DNA of 64,000 bases, from contig DATABA010000025.1 in the NCBI GenBank assembly GCA_036259835.1, positions 1-64,000 on the forward strand, given 5' to 3'. A program made the position numbers and the translations under genes. Source of the DNA: JALYGK01 sp036259835 (GTDB taxonomy: Bacteria; Actinomycetota; UBA4738). Positions 43,305 to 52,900 of the stretch are shown here, piece by piece (position 1 is the stretch's first letter; each line of letters starts with the position of its first letter). The notes beneath the pieces were generated by a model. It did not search any database. It had not been told where the DNA came from and saw only the letters and a program-made list of their open reading frames with translations.

Positions 43305-44426
43305 CTACGTATCTCCCCGCTCGACCGCACCGGTGAGGTCGATCTCCTCGTACGCCTCGGTGCACGGATTGCCTACGGCGACCCACATTCGCCCGGCTTC
43401 CACGTCGCACACCATTGAGAACAGAACGGACGAAGCCTCGTCGCCCTGGTTCGGGTCTGCGTGCAGGCAAACAGAATTCGGAGCCCCCTTGTGGTCGGCC
43501 AGCACTTCCATGATCGCTTCAGGCGTGTCGGGCTGGCGCTCTTCGAGTAGCTCGAGCAGTCGTTCGTATCGGCTGAGGCTTCCTTCCGATGGCTCCGGGC
43601 CGAGCTGGGCCAGGCGCGGGTCCAGATAGTGATTCGTGTGGGGTCCAGGTCCGCCGAGGACCGATTCTCTCGTCGCCGTCGTCTCGATGGTGAAAGCGTC
43701 GCCTCCCGGAAAGGCGAACGTGTGGCCGTATCCTCCGGACCTCGTCCGAATGGCGGTTCGACGAACCGCGTCGAGCCGATCGTTCGACTCGAGGGAGTGG
43801 CGCGACACCAGGACGCGCGGGACGCCCGGGCGTTCGTCGGCTGCTCTCAGTGACTGGATCCCCTGGCTGCCCCGCTTCTCGTTCATTCCGACCGCGGGCA
43901 AGCAACACACCACGGTGGGTGAGGCCACCGCTCGGCCGCTGTCCGGCACGTCCATGACCACCGCGACGTTTCCTCGGTCGCCCTCGATCCAGTGCTCGTT
44001 GTGCCCGAGAAGGGTGAACCCGGGGCCCGTAACGGTGAACGACGAGCACCGCTCCGCAGTCCGGCTTCTCAGCGCCGGCGACGGCGCACCCTCCTTTTGC
44101 TCCAGAAACCCGCGCGTCCCTTCTTCTCGTGTGAGCAGCGGGTCGAGTTCCTCGAACGCGTTCACGGCGAATAGTTCCCATACCGGCACCATCGCGCCCT
44201 CGGCCATGCCTTTCAGCGTGGCCATGTATTCCGGAAAGGCCGCCTCGGCCGCGTAGAGATACGGCGACAGCAGGTCCTGAAGTTCGGCCGAGGCCACACC
44301 GCGGCGGTCGAAATAGCTGTGATAGAAGCCGAGCGACCTCTCGATGAGCTCCCCGAGCTCGCGCCCGATGGTTCGCCCTCGGGTCGAGGGATCGCCCTCG
44401 GCTTTGACCACTCGCGGGGCGCTCAT
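43305..44426 (-). CDS. C45-family autoproteolytic acyltransferase/hydrolase
   Basis: A 373-residue Ntn-hydrolase. The autoproteolytic nucleophile is the cysteine in AERCSSFTV, followed by LLGHNEHW and GMNEKRGSQGI, which match the isopenicillin-N acyltransferase/acid-ceramidase-like family; HTNHYLDPRL is the late substrate-pocket block. Cleavage before that Cys would give a propeptide of about 125 residues. No signal peptide. First gene of a three-hydrolase operon (43305, 42487, 41531) with spacers of two bases or overlaps. Confidence 0.82.
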   Translation of the reverse strand: MSAPRVVKAEGDPSTRGRTIGRELGELIERSLGFYHSYFDRRGVASAELQDLLSPYLYAAEAAFPEYMATLKGMAEGAMVPVWELFAVNAFEELDPLLTREEGTRGFLEQKEGAPSPALRSRTAERCSSFTVTGPGFTLLGHNEHWIEGDRGNVAVVMDVPDSGRAVASPTVVCCLPAVGMNEKRGSQGIQSLRAADERPGVPRVLVSRHSLESNDRLDAVRRTAIRTRSGGYGHTFAFPGGDAFTIETTATRESVLGGPGPHTNHYLDPRLAQLGPEPSEGSLSRYERLLELLEERQPDTPEAIMEVLADHKGAPNSVCLHADPNQGDEASSVLFSMVCDVEAGRMWVAVGNPCTEAYEEIDLTGAVERGDT

Positions 44427-44450
44427 GGACCGAGTGTAGGCTAGGGCTCC

Positions 44451-45884
44451 ATGCGACAGACGGCGGCTCGGCCGGCCACCATTGGCGACCTCCGGGCGTC
44501 AGGCCACGCCGATCGTCCTCTCAAGGAGGAACTTCGCGAGAACCTCCTTGCCCGGATGGAGAGCGGTGAGCCGCTCTTCCCGACGATCGTCGGATTCGAT
44601 CAATCGGTTCTTCCGTCACTGGAGCGCGGGATCCTCGCCGGCCACGACCTGATCCTTCTGGGAGAACGCGGTCAGGCGAAGACCCGACTCATCCGGCACC
44701 TGGTCGAGCTACTCGACGACTTCACGCCGGTCGTTGCCGGGTGCGAAGTGAACGATCACCCTTACCGCCCGATCTGCGCCCGGTGCCGGTCTCTGGTCGC
44801 TTCGGAAGGAGACGCCGTGGCGATCGAATGGCTTTCGGGCGACCGCCGCTACGCCGAGAAGCTGGCCACGCCGGACACCAGCGTCGCCGACCTCATCGGC
44901 GACGTCGACCCAATCCGGGTTGCGGAAGGCCGCTACCTCTCGGACGAGCTGACGATCCACTACGGCCTCATTCCCAGGACGAATCGCGGGATCGTTGCCA
45001 TCAACGAGCTCCCGGACCTGCCCGAGCGAATCCAGGTGGCGCTGTTCAACATCCTGGAGGAGCGCGATGTCCAGATTCGCGGATACCAGATACGCCTCCC
45101 GCTCGATCTCTTGCTGGTGGCGACGGCGAACCCCGAGGACTACACGCACCGGGGGCGGATCGTTTCGCCGCTGAAGGACCGTTTCGGCACGCAGGTTCGG
45201 ACGCATTACCCGGAGACGCTGGGCGACGAGATCTCGATCATGGAGCAGGAGGCCAGGCCGGCGGCCGGGACGGCTCAGATTCCGCTTCGCGTTCCGGAGT
45301 TCATGAAGGAGATCCTGGCTGCACTGACGGCGGAGCTGAGGCGGTCGCCTCAGATCAACCAACGAAGCGGCGTTTCGGTTCGATACTCCATTGGGAACCT
45401 CGAAACGCTTGCGGCCAGCGCGGTTCGGCGGGCCGCCCGGGCGGGAGAGCCGGAGGCCGTTCCCCGCCTGGTCGATCTCCCGGGAATCCTCACCGGCTCA
45501 TTGGGTCGAATCGAATTCGACGCGATCGAAGAGGGCAGGGAGGAAGAGATCCTGCTCCGGGCGCTTCGGAATGCCGTCCTGGAGGTCTTCCGTCGCCGGT
45601 TGGCCGGCTTCGACTTCGTGCCGGTCCTGTCCAGATTCGAGCAGGGCCTTGCCGTCGAGACCTCCGACCTCACGCCGGCTGCCGACTTCCTCGGCCAGTT
45701 CCAGGAGCTGCCCGGACTCGGGAAGCTTCTCGGACGACTCGGTGTGGAGGAGGAGAATCCGGGCGTCGCCGCGGCGGCTCTGGAGTTCGCCCTGGAGGGT
45801 CTCCACCTCTCGCGGCGGCTGAACAGACAGGCTACGGGGAGAATCGGGGCGTACCGGTACGAGGGAATCGACCGGTCGCGCTGA
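44451..45884 (+). CDS. MoxR/BchI-type AAA+ ATPase
   Basis: A 477-residue AAA+ protein. Walker A is GERGQAKTRLIRHLVELL, Walker B lies in GIVAINELPDLPERIQVALFNILEERDVQIRGY in pieces, and sensor 1 is LLVATANPEDYTHRG. A four-cysteine-poor insertion CEVNDHPYRPICARCRSLV could hold a zinc (C-x-x-C with an earlier Cys). It belongs to the magnesium-chelatase-like branch that works with VWA proteins; its partner is at 46800. Confidence 0.88.
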   Translation: MRQTAARPATIGDLRASGHADRPLKEELRENLLARMESGEPLFPTIVGFDQSVLPSLERGILAGHDLILLGERGQAKTRLIRHLVELLDDFTPVVAGCEVNDHPYRPICARCRSLVASEGDAVAIEWLSGDRRYAEKLATPDTSVADLIGDVDPIRVAEGRYLSDELTIHYGLIPRTNRGIVAINELPDLPERIQVALFNILEERDVQIRGYQIRLPLDLLLVATANPEDYTHRGRIVSPLKDRFGTQVRTHYPETLGDEISIMEQEARPAAGTAQIPLRVPEFMKEILAALTAELRRSPQINQRSGVSVRYSIGNLETLAASAVRRAARAGEPEAVPRLVDLPGILTGSLGRIEFDAIEEGREEEILLRALRNAVLEVFRRRLAGFDFVPVLSRFEQGLAVETSDLTPAADFLGQFQELPGLGKLLGRLGVEEENPGVAAAALEFALEGLHLSRRLNRQATGRIGAYRYEGIDRSR

Positions 45885-45929
45885 CGCTGACCCGTCGGAC
45901 AGGCTCGTTGCTAGGCTCGCTGGTCCCTC

Positions 45930-46301
45930 ATGTCCATACTCCATCGCTTCATCGGGTTCGGAATCGTCGGCGGCTTCTTCTTGCTGTCGCTATGGGGGTT
46001 GGTCGCGTTTCTCCTCAAACGGGATCCCACGCGATGGTTCTGGGCCCTCCTGGCGGTTCTCCAGGTCGTGGTGATCCTCCAGCTCCTTTCCGGGGTCGTC
46101 CTGTTCGCGCTCGGCCATCGCCGGCCGATCCTCCACTACGCATACGGAGCCGTGTTCCCGGCGCTGGTCCTGGCGGCGGCGCACGTGATCGCGCGCGAGC
46201 TGGAGGATTCCCGAGATGCGCCCCGGGTCTTCGCCATCGCGGGGTTCATCGTCTTCGGGCTCACCCTTCGTGCCCTGACCACTGGCCTCGGGCTGCCCTG
46301 A
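45930..46301 (+). CDS. Four-helix membrane protein of unknown function
   Basis: A 123-residue protein with four hydrophobic helices (GIVGGFFLLSLWGLVAFLL, ALLAVLQVVVILQLLSGVVLF, HYAYGAVFPALVLAAAHVIA in parts, and a last helix) and short loops. I do not recognise it. The histidine and arginine residues at helix ends may suggest a cytochrome-b561-like or DUF-type bundle but this is weak. It lies between the AAA+ ATPase and the cyclic-nucleotide-binding gene. Confidence 0.6.
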   Translation: MSILHRFIGFGIVGGFFLLSLWGLVAFLLKRDPTRWFWALLAVLQVVVILQLLSGVVLFALGHRRPILHYAYGAVFPALVLAAAHVIARELEDSRDAPRVFAIAGFIVFGLTLRALTTGLGLP

Positions 46302-46340
46302 AGTAGAATCCGCCCGTCTGCTCCGCCCGCAGGAGGATCG

Positions 46341-46760
46341 ATGGCCTCAGACAAGCTTCAGCTGATCGCAGACGTTCCGATGTTCTCTGCCTGCACGAAG
46401 CAGGAGATCAAGAGGATCGCGGCCCTGGCGAACCGGGTCGAGGTCCCGGCAGGGCAGGCCCTCACAAAGGAGGGCGACCGGAGCAAGGAGTTCTTCATCA
46501 TTGCCGAGGGCGAGGCCAAGGTCACCGTCCGTGGCAACCGCGTGGCCACGCTCGGTGCAGGTGAGTTCTTCGGGGAAACGGCGCTTCTGGACCCGGGTCC
46601 TCGTACCGCCACCGTGACGGCCGAGACTCCAATGGTCGTCTACAAGGTCGAGGGCGAAGATTTCCGAAGCCTTCTGATCGACGTGCCGTTCATTGCTCGG
46701 AACATCCTGCGGGGAATCGCTCGCCGAATGCGGGAGCTGACCGAAGCTCCTACCCACTGA
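46341..46760 (+). CDS. Cyclic-nucleotide-binding domain protein
   Basis: A 139-residue protein starting at ATG 46341 behind CAGGAGG. It consists of one CNB beta-roll (FFIIAEGEAKVTV, LGAGEFFGETALLDPGPRTATVTAE) with the phosphate-binding cassette glutamate and arginine in place, plus helices on both sides. No DNA-binding domain. It could act as a small-molecule-sensing partner of the neighbouring ATPase/VWA machine or of a membrane protein. Confidence 0.85.
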   Translation: MASDKLQLIADVPMFSACTKQEIKRIAALANRVEVPAGQALTKEGDRSKEFFIIAEGEAKVTVRGNRVATLGAGEFFGETALLDPGPRTATVTAETPMVVYKVEGEDFRSLLIDVPFIARNILRGIARRMRELTEAPTH

Positions 46761-46799
46761 CCGGGCGGCGGGCGCCCGCCGACCGAGTACGCTCGCACA

Positions 46800-48728
46800 G
46801 TGCGCGTCCGCTACTCCCGTTGGGATGGAACTCAGGACCCGTTCGGACCGGATGTTTCCACCGCCGACGTCCTCGAAGCGATGTCGGAGGATCTCCTGGG
46901 CGGCGAGGGTGCCGAGCGCGCCCTGTCACGTCTCCTGCGACAGGGAATGCGAGGGCGGTTCTCCGGCCTCGATGCTCTCCGGGCGCGACTGCGGCAGGCC
47001 CGAGCTCGTGAGCAACAACGTCTGAACCTCGAGGGTCCACTTCAGGAGGTGCAGGACCGCCTGGACGAGATCCTCGAACTCGAACGAACGGCGCTCTCCT
47101 TCAAGGCTGAGGACGATGCGCGCCTTCGCGAGCAGCTTCTCGATTCGCTGCCGCCCGACCCGGCCGGCGCAATCAAGGAGCTCAAGGGCTATCGGTTTGT
47201 CGATCCAACGGCACAGCAGAAGTTCGACGAGCTGATGGACTGGTTGAAGGATCAGGTGATGGGTTCGTACTTCCGGGACCTGACGGAGGGTCTCCGCAAC
47301 ATGTCCCCAGAAGAGCTCCAGCGGTTCAAGGACATGCTCGCCGAGCTCAACTCGATGATCGACGCTCGCGCCAAGGGAGAGGCCTACGGCTTCGACGGGT
47401 TCATGCAGCGCTACGGCGACTTCTTCCCCGACAACCCGCGTTCTCTGGACGAGCTACTCGAGGGGATGGCGCGGCGAATGGCGGCGTTGTCCCGACTATT
47501 GGCGTCTCTGTCGGATGCGCAACGCGCCGAGCTCGAGGCGCTTGCGCGGTCTGTTTTGGACGACCTCGATCTGGCGTTCGAAGTCGATCGTCTGGCCGGC
47601 GCATTGTCGGAGATGTTCCCGGACCTGCCCTGGGATGATCCGGCGCTCGCCGGCGGTGAGGAAGCCGCACCGATGCAGGCGACGGTCGATGCCCTCGAGC
47701 GGATCTCGGACTACGAGCAACTCGACCGGTCGTTCCGGGCCGACTACGCCGGCGCCTCGCTCGAAGACGTGGACGAGGAGCAGCTTCGCAGGACGCTCGG
47801 CGAAGACGCCGTCCGCGACATCCGCCGCCTGAAGGAAGTCGAGCGCGCCCTCGAGGAAGCCGGACTGGTCACGCGGGCCGGTGGTCGCCTTCAGGTGACC
47901 CCGCGCGGAGCTCGAAAGCTCGGCGAGCGCGTCCTGGTTCGGGTCTTCGAGCGGTTGCACCGAGACCGCGAGGGCACCCACGTCGCGAGGAATCCCGGCG
48001 GTTTGACGGAACCGACCGGAGCGACGCGACCATGGACGTTTGGGGAGAGCGGCCAAATCGCGGTTCAGCGAACGGTGTTCAACGCTGTCGTTCGCGATGG
48101 CCCTTCGTCCAGGCCACGCATTCGACCCGATGACTTCGAGTTGGTGGAAGCGGAGACCCGGACGGAGGCCGCGACGGCGCTTCTCCTCGATCTCTCCTTC
48201 TCGATGCCGCTCCGGGGCCATTGGGTTCCGGCGAAGAAGATGGCGCTGGCTCTCCACGCGCTGATCGAAGGGCGTTACCCCCGGGACAGCCTGTACATGA
48301 TCGGGTTCTCGGACTACGCCCGGCGCATGGACCCCGAAGATCTGACATCCGCGGGCTGGGAGCGGGTTTACGGGACGAACATGCAGCACGCGTTCAACCT
48401 GGCCGGACGGCTCTTGGCACAGCACCCACGGGCGACCAAGCAGGTGATCATGGTCACCGATGGCGAGCCCACCGCGCACCTGGAAGGGGACGAAGTCTTC
48501 TTCTCCTGGCCTCCGGTACCGGAAACCATTCGGCTGACCCTCACCGAAGCGATGCGGCTGGCGAAGGCCGGCGTGACGCTCAACGTGTTCATGCTGGAGG
48601 ACTCGCCCGGTCTGGCGAAATTCATGGAACGGTTGGCGCGCCTCACCAGCGGCCGCGTTTTTCAGACAGCCGGAGAAGGCCTCGGGGAGTTCGTCATCCG
48701 CGACTATGTCGCCCGCCGGACCCGCTGA
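46800..48728 (+). CDS. VWA-domain protein partner of the MoxR-type ATPase
   Basis: A 642-residue protein from GTG 46800. The first 400 residues are helical and charged. The C-terminal VWA domain has an intact MIDAS (LLLDLSFSM = DxSxS, then MVTDGEPTAH). Such proteins pair with MoxR/BchI ATPases as co-chaperone or metal-insertion machines; the ATPase is the first gene of this rightward cluster. No signal peptide or membrane helix, so cytoplasmic. Confidence 0.87.
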   Translation: MRVRYSRWDGTQDPFGPDVSTADVLEAMSEDLLGGEGAERALSRLLRQGMRGRFSGLDALRARLRQARAREQQRLNLEGPLQEVQDRLDEILELERTALSFKAEDDARLREQLLDSLPPDPAGAIKELKGYRFVDPTAQQKFDELMDWLKDQVMGSYFRDLTEGLRNMSPEELQRFKDMLAELNSMIDARAKGEAYGFDGFMQRYGDFFPDNPRSLDELLEGMARRMAALSRLLASLSDAQRAELEALARSVLDDLDLAFEVDRLAGALSEMFPDLPWDDPALAGGEEAAPMQATVDALERISDYEQLDRSFRADYAGASLEDVDEEQLRRTLGEDAVRDIRRLKEVERALEEAGLVTRAGGRLQVTPRGARKLGERVLVRVFERLHRDREGTHVARNPGGLTEPTGATRPWTFGESGQIAVQRTVFNAVVRDGPSSRPRIRPDDFELVEAETRTEAATALLLDLSFSMPLRGHWVPAKKMALALHALIEGRYPRDSLYMIGFSDYARRMDPEDLTSAGWERVYGTNMQHAFNLAGRLLAQHPRATKQVIMVTDGEPTAHLEGDEVFFSWPPVPETIRLTLTEAMRLAKAGVTLNVFMLEDSPGLAKFMERLARLTSGRVFQTAGEGLGEFVIRDYVARRTR

Positions 48729-48731
48729 CGC

Positions 48732-50330
48732 TTACGTTTTCCGCGGGGCGCGGAGGAGATGCGTGATTTCCACGAAGTGGTAGACGGGATTCAGCTTCCG
48801 CCCGTATGCCCTGTCGGGTAGGAGCCGCAGTCCGGCATTGAAGTAGTGGTTGAAGATCACTCGGAACGAGTTGACCGGCGTTATCGAGGGATAGAGCGCT
48901 TTCCGCCGAAGGTTCGGAAGGTAGTACGCGTTGATGATCTGGAACTTGTCGAGAAGCTCCGTCCGGGACGCCGTCTCGTAATTGAACTCGTCCGACCGGC
49001 CCCAGTACCGAAGCGGCCACTGCCCCTCATCCGGCTGCAGGACGATGATCGGGGGGTTTCGCTTGTCGGCCAGCAGGGTGTCGATGAGCTCCCGGAGCTT
49101 CCTGTTGACGAAGATCACCTGATCCCCGAACCGCACGCGCCACGATCTTCGCTGTTCCTCCTCCTCGGTGACGAAACGGCCGTTGCGATCGAACACGTAC
49201 GGCTCGTGGGGGAGAAGGAGGTGGGCGATGACGAACTGCGGCCGGCGCGACCTTGTGGTTCGGGCGACCTCCTCGAACTGGGAAAGGGTCTCGTGCCAAT
49301 GCGTTCGTCTCGGGTCGAGCTGCTCTTCGGCAACGTTGAACACCCGGGACAGTGCCGGGAGGACGGTCGTCGAGTAGAGGATCTGGGAGAAGCCGGCCAG
49401 GTGGTCCGCGCCGATCCGAACATCGGCAGCGGGATCGCTCGCCATGGGTCGATATGAGCTGGACAGGACGTATCGATATCCAAGCGCCTTGAGAAACCGG
49501 ACCACCCGAGGATTGCGGAGCGCCCGGTAGACCAGCGGCTTCTTCGGGATCGTGTTCTTTCCGAGCAGCGTGTGCAAGTATTGCATGTTCAACGACGCGG
49601 CCAGGGACTGATGCGTCGATCCGTAATTGGCGATGCTCTCAGACGCCACGTAGAAACCCCTGCTCTTGAGGAACTCGAGGAACGGCCGCGTGTCGATTCC
49701 GTACGTTCGTCGGTGCATCGGAGTCGCGCCGTACCGGTCGGGCACGATGTAGTAGATGTCGGGAAGCGTCCCCGTCGTCCGGATGGCGTTCGGGACACCG
49801 TCACGCCCACCGTCAGCGCTACTCGCAGGCGGCGGCACCGTGACGGCTGCGGGCCGGTACATCGCGATCGGCACGACGTTGAGGATCACGAGCGCCCCCG
49901 CCACCCCGTTCAGTCCCCGAGTCACTCCAACCAGCCGTCGCCGAAACGCGAACACGGCGCCGACGATGGCGACCGCCAGGCCGCCCCACACGGGGAGCAG
50001 GATGGCATCGCTGCCGAGGTCGATTCCGCCGATGGCCCGGCCCGCGAGTCCGTCCCTTACGTGGCCGTATGAGAAGAACAGCAGCGTCCACCCCGCGACC
50101 ACCAGCCCGACCGCCTTCAAATTGCGGACCATCAGCCAACCGACCGCCGTCACGAGCGCAACTACCCCTATCGACACGGCAAGCGGACGGATCAGCTCTG
50201 AGAGAACGACGTCTTCCTCCAGGTTCCGCGCAAACAGGAAGAGGATCGGAAAGACCGCAAAGAGAAAGGGATGCGCAACGGGAGGCTTTGCGACCCAGCG
50301 CTTGAATCGGGACAACCACCGCGTTGGCAT
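48732..50330 (-). CDS. Membrane sulfatase-like enzyme, paralogue of 50349
   Basis: A 532-residue protein with about four N-terminal membrane helices and an extracytoplasmic alkaline-phosphatase-superfamily domain from PDIYYIVPDRYG. The nucleophile region is YGSTHQSLAASLNM; the second metal motif reads LQPDEGQWP, with Glu where the superfamily has His. The end shares PVNSFRVIFNHYF and LLPDRAYG with its neighbour. Likely a phosphotransferase or hydrolase acting on surface polymer. Last gene of a leftward operon, facing the VWA gene. Confidence 0.7.
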   Translation of the reverse strand: MPTRWLSRFKRWVAKPPVAHPFLFAVFPILFLFARNLEEDVVLSELIRPLAVSIGVVALVTAVGWLMVRNLKAVGLVVAGWTLLFFSYGHVRDGLAGRAIGGIDLGSDAILLPVWGGLAVAIVGAVFAFRRRLVGVTRGLNGVAGALVILNVVPIAMYRPAAVTVPPPASSADGGRDGVPNAIRTTGTLPDIYYIVPDRYGATPMHRRTYGIDTRPFLEFLKSRGFYVASESIANYGSTHQSLAASLNMQYLHTLLGKNTIPKKPLVYRALRNPRVVRFLKALGYRYVLSSSYRPMASDPAADVRIGADHLAGFSQILYSTTVLPALSRVFNVAEEQLDPRRTHWHETLSQFEEVARTTRSRRPQFVIAHLLLPHEPYVFDRNGRFVTEEEEQRRSWRVRFGDQVIFVNRKLRELIDTLLADKRNPPIIVLQPDEGQWPLRYWGRSDEFNYETASRTELLDKFQIINAYYLPNLRRKALYPSITPVNSFRVIFNHYFNAGLRLLPDRAYGRKLNPVYHFVEITHLLRAPRKT

Positions 50331-50348
50331 GATCGAGCTGGGCCGAAC

Positions 50349-51506
50349 TTACTCGGTTACGAGTTCGGTGACGTCCAGGAACTTGTAGAGGTGCTTGTAG
50401 ATGAACACGAAGCTGCGGTCGGGCAAGAGCGGGTACCGGGTTCCGAAGTATTCGTTGAAGATCACCCGGAACGTGTTCACGCTGCTGAACGAGGGATATA
50501 GAGGCGGCTCGGGAACGCCCGGGAGATAGAACGCATTCATCACGAACATCTTTTGCTTCAGCTTCTTGATGCTGACCTTGGTCGCGGTCTCCGGCACCAG
50601 CCCCGTGTACGGTCCTTCGTCGGCCTGGATCAGGATGACCGGACGCTCTGCCTGAGGGGCTCGGAGCAGCCTATTTACCAGTTTTTTCAGTTGCCCGTTG
50701 GTCCACTTCACCTGCTCGACGAAGTTGTTCTTGTTGCCCCGTTCCAGCGGCCGCGCCCGGTCGAAGAACCTCCGGGCCACCGGATTGTTCGACATGTACC
50801 GGCCGTCGCCCGCGTTCACCCACGGTTCGTGAGGGCAAAGTATGTGTACCCACACGAACTTCGGCCCCTCCATCGTTGGAATCACCTCACGAAGCTGCCG
50901 GTACTGCCAGTACCGATGCAGGTACTCGCCCATTCGGAAGCGTTCACGGTTGCTCAGGCCATGCTCCGTGGCGTAGGCATTCAGCGTGTCGGGCTTGTCG
51001 TACCTGAAATTCTTATCGGCGTAGGGGTCGCTCGATGTCGCCTTCCACCAGGAACCGAGCTTGATGTAGCGGTAGCCCTTGGACTTTAGGAACCGCGCCA
51101 CCCGCGGCTTCTTGAGGGTCTTGTAGACCGCTCCGTAGTTCAGCGGATCTTCTGAACGATCCCCCAGGTAGTCCAGAAACCTCATATCCAACGTGGCCGC
51201 CACAGCTTGAGCGGTTCTCGGGTAGTTGGTCCGCGCGTCGTCCGCAACGAAGAACCCCTTCCTTCGAAGGAATCTCAGGAACGGCCGGTTGTCGAAGCCG
51301 AAGTCCCTCTTGAGTGTCCTCCAACCTCCGTACCGGTCGAGGACGATGTAGTAGATATCGGGCTTGGCCGGGCGGGCGACGGCAGTCGCCGCCTTGCGCG
51401 GTGGTGAACCCGGCGGTTGACTCGCCCGGTCGGGTTGCCGGGCCAGCGCAACCGTCAATGAACCGGCCAGGACCACCAGGAGACCGGCGAGGATCCCCCG
51501 TTTCAT
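50349..51506 (-). CDS. Exported sulfatase-like enzyme, paralogue of 48732
   Basis: A 385-residue protein; ATG 51506 is chosen for the signal peptide (MKRGILAGLLVVLAGSLTVA) and close spacing (two bases) to the methyltransferase stop. The domain begins PDIYYIVLDRYGG; a threonine region RTAQAVAATLDM follows; HILCPHEPWV and IQADEGPY are the later metal-site blocks, again with Glu for His. It ends like the 48732 protein (SVNTFRVIFNEYF, LLPDRSF). It lacks the membrane helices of its paralogue and is probably anchored by an uncleaved signal or secreted. Confidence 0.7.
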   Translation of the reverse strand: MKRGILAGLLVVLAGSLTVALARQPDRASQPPGSPPRKAATAVARPAKPDIYYIVLDRYGGWRTLKRDFGFDNRPFLRFLRRKGFFVADDARTNYPRTAQAVAATLDMRFLDYLGDRSEDPLNYGAVYKTLKKPRVARFLKSKGYRYIKLGSWWKATSSDPYADKNFRYDKPDTLNAYATEHGLSNRERFRMGEYLHRYWQYRQLREVIPTMEGPKFVWVHILCPHEPWVNAGDGRYMSNNPVARRFFDRARPLERGNKNNFVEQVKWTNGQLKKLVNRLLRAPQAERPVILIQADEGPYTGLVPETATKVSIKKLKQKMFVMNAFYLPGVPEPPLYPSFSSVNTFRVIFNEYFGTRYPLLPDRSFVFIYKHLYKFLDVTELVTE

Positions 51507-51508
51507 CT

Positions 51509-52900
51509 CTAGAGCCGGCGCATCAGGTACAGAAAGCGATCCGATCCCGTGATCTGCTCTCGACGGTCGATGGAGAAGCGCTCGGTCAAGGCACTTTCGA
51601 AACCCTCCACCGTGTAGTCGGGAAAAATGTCCTCCCGGCTGGCCAGGAGTGTCTGCACCTTGGGGTCGCTCTTCGGGACGAACTCGATGATCAGGGAGCG
51701 GCACAGTTCCGAAAAGAAGCCTGCCACGCGCGAAAGCGGCACATTGTTGGCGATGGCGAGGTGGTGGATCAGCGCCAGTGCCAGAATGGCGTCGGTTGGT
51801 CCGCGATCCCTCACCGAGAGACGTTCTTTGTTCTCCCACCCGATGCTGGGGCTGGGATTGGTCAGGTCCAGCACGACCGGGAGGATGTTCTCCTCTCCGC
51901 GGGCCACGACCTCGCGGTAGTTCGCTTCCACGCATGCCGGGTCGACGTCGAAGCAGACCGTCGGAATGCCGCTGGCCGCGGCGATCCGGCTGAACACGCC
52001 GATGTTGCCCCCGAGGTCCCATACGTTCTTTGGTCCGGCCTCCGAGAGAAACTCGGTTACCAGCCGTTTTTTGTGTTCGATCCCCTCAGGGGTGTAGCTG
52101 TCGCCCTCGGCGTAGTACTCGGACCACACCGAGCGGTCCGGGGTCCACGTCATTTTCCCCACGACCGAGCGGAGGCTTTCGATCAGGCCGCGGAAGGCCT
52201 GCTCGGTGAACCGCCGGCCCGAGGCTCGCTTCTTCGTCTCATCCGCCGAAGCTCCCTCGTGCCGCTTCTGCGTCTTGGCGTGCGCGAATACGTGCAGGTA
52301 CAGCGCCGGACGGAACCGCGCCCGCCCGGGAAGCAGCCGAGCCGTCAGGTCGAGCGGAACGCCGTCGATGTGAATGCGCGACAGCTGGCCGAGTCGGACG
52401 TCGCGGTAGTGCATGAGCGCGAGTGGAGCCAGGAAGTGCTGGCAGAACTGCCGGTACGCGACCCACGGCTCGCCTTCCTTCAGGGGTTCGAAGGAGAGCG
52501 TGTCGATTAGGACGGGCTTCCCTCGCCGGAACTGGATGTTGTACGCGCTGGCATCTCGGAGTGACATCCCGAAGTCCATGGCGCGCTGCTGAAGCCGAAG
52601 GGTCGTCAACGCGGCGTCCTTCAGTTGACTGAAGGACCATTCGTACGGATACGAGACGTACTCGATCGGTTCGGGCCGAAGGATCTTGTACGCTCCCGGC
52701 GCCGCAGCAAGACCCGTATCGACTTCCTGGTGGGGGACGAGAAGACCCTCATCGACCAGAGCCTGATAGAGCCCGGAGTCGATCAGGCGATCGAACTGCT
52801 CACGAAATGTGAGGTTGACCTGGCGATAGAGACTTCCATCCCTGATGAAGACGAAGCCACTAGGGTCGCGGAACGACCCGGCCGAAGCAGATTCTGTCAA
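51509..52900 (-). CDS. SAM methyltransferase with kinase-like N-terminal segment
   Basis: A 463-residue protein. The C-terminal half (from about residue 265) is a class I methyltransferase: VWDLGGNIGVFSRIAA, CFDVDPACVEANYRE, and ALIHHLAIANNVPL. The N-terminal half has LRDASAYNIQFRRGKPVLIDTLSF, which recalls the D-x-x-x-x-N and metal-binding aspartate of small-molecule kinase folds. Whether it is a true kinase is unknown. It overlaps the small membrane gene upstream (ATGA) and is two bases before the sulfatase-like gene, so one operon. Confidence 0.72.
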   Translation of the reverse strand: MTESASAGSFRDPSGFVFIRDGSLYRQVNLTFREQFDRLIDSGLYQALVDEGLLVPHQEVDTGLAAAPGAYKILRPEPIEYVSYPYEWSFSQLKDAALTTLRLQQRAMDFGMSLRDASAYNIQFRRGKPVLIDTLSFEPLKEGEPWVAYRQFCQHFLAPLALMHYRDVRLGQLSRIHIDGVPLDLTARLLPGRARFRPALYLHVFAHAKTQKRHEGASADETKKRASGRRFTEQAFRGLIESLRSVVGKMTWTPDRSVWSEYYAEGDSYTPEGIEHKKRLVTEFLSEAGPKNVWDLGGNIGVFSRIAAASGIPTVCFDVDPACVEANYREVVARGEENILPVVLDLTNPSPSIGWENKERLSVRDRGPTDAILALALIHHLAIANNVPLSRVAGFFSELCRSLIIEFVPKSDPKVQTLLASREDIFPDYTVEGFESALTERFSIDRREQITGSDRFLYLMRRL

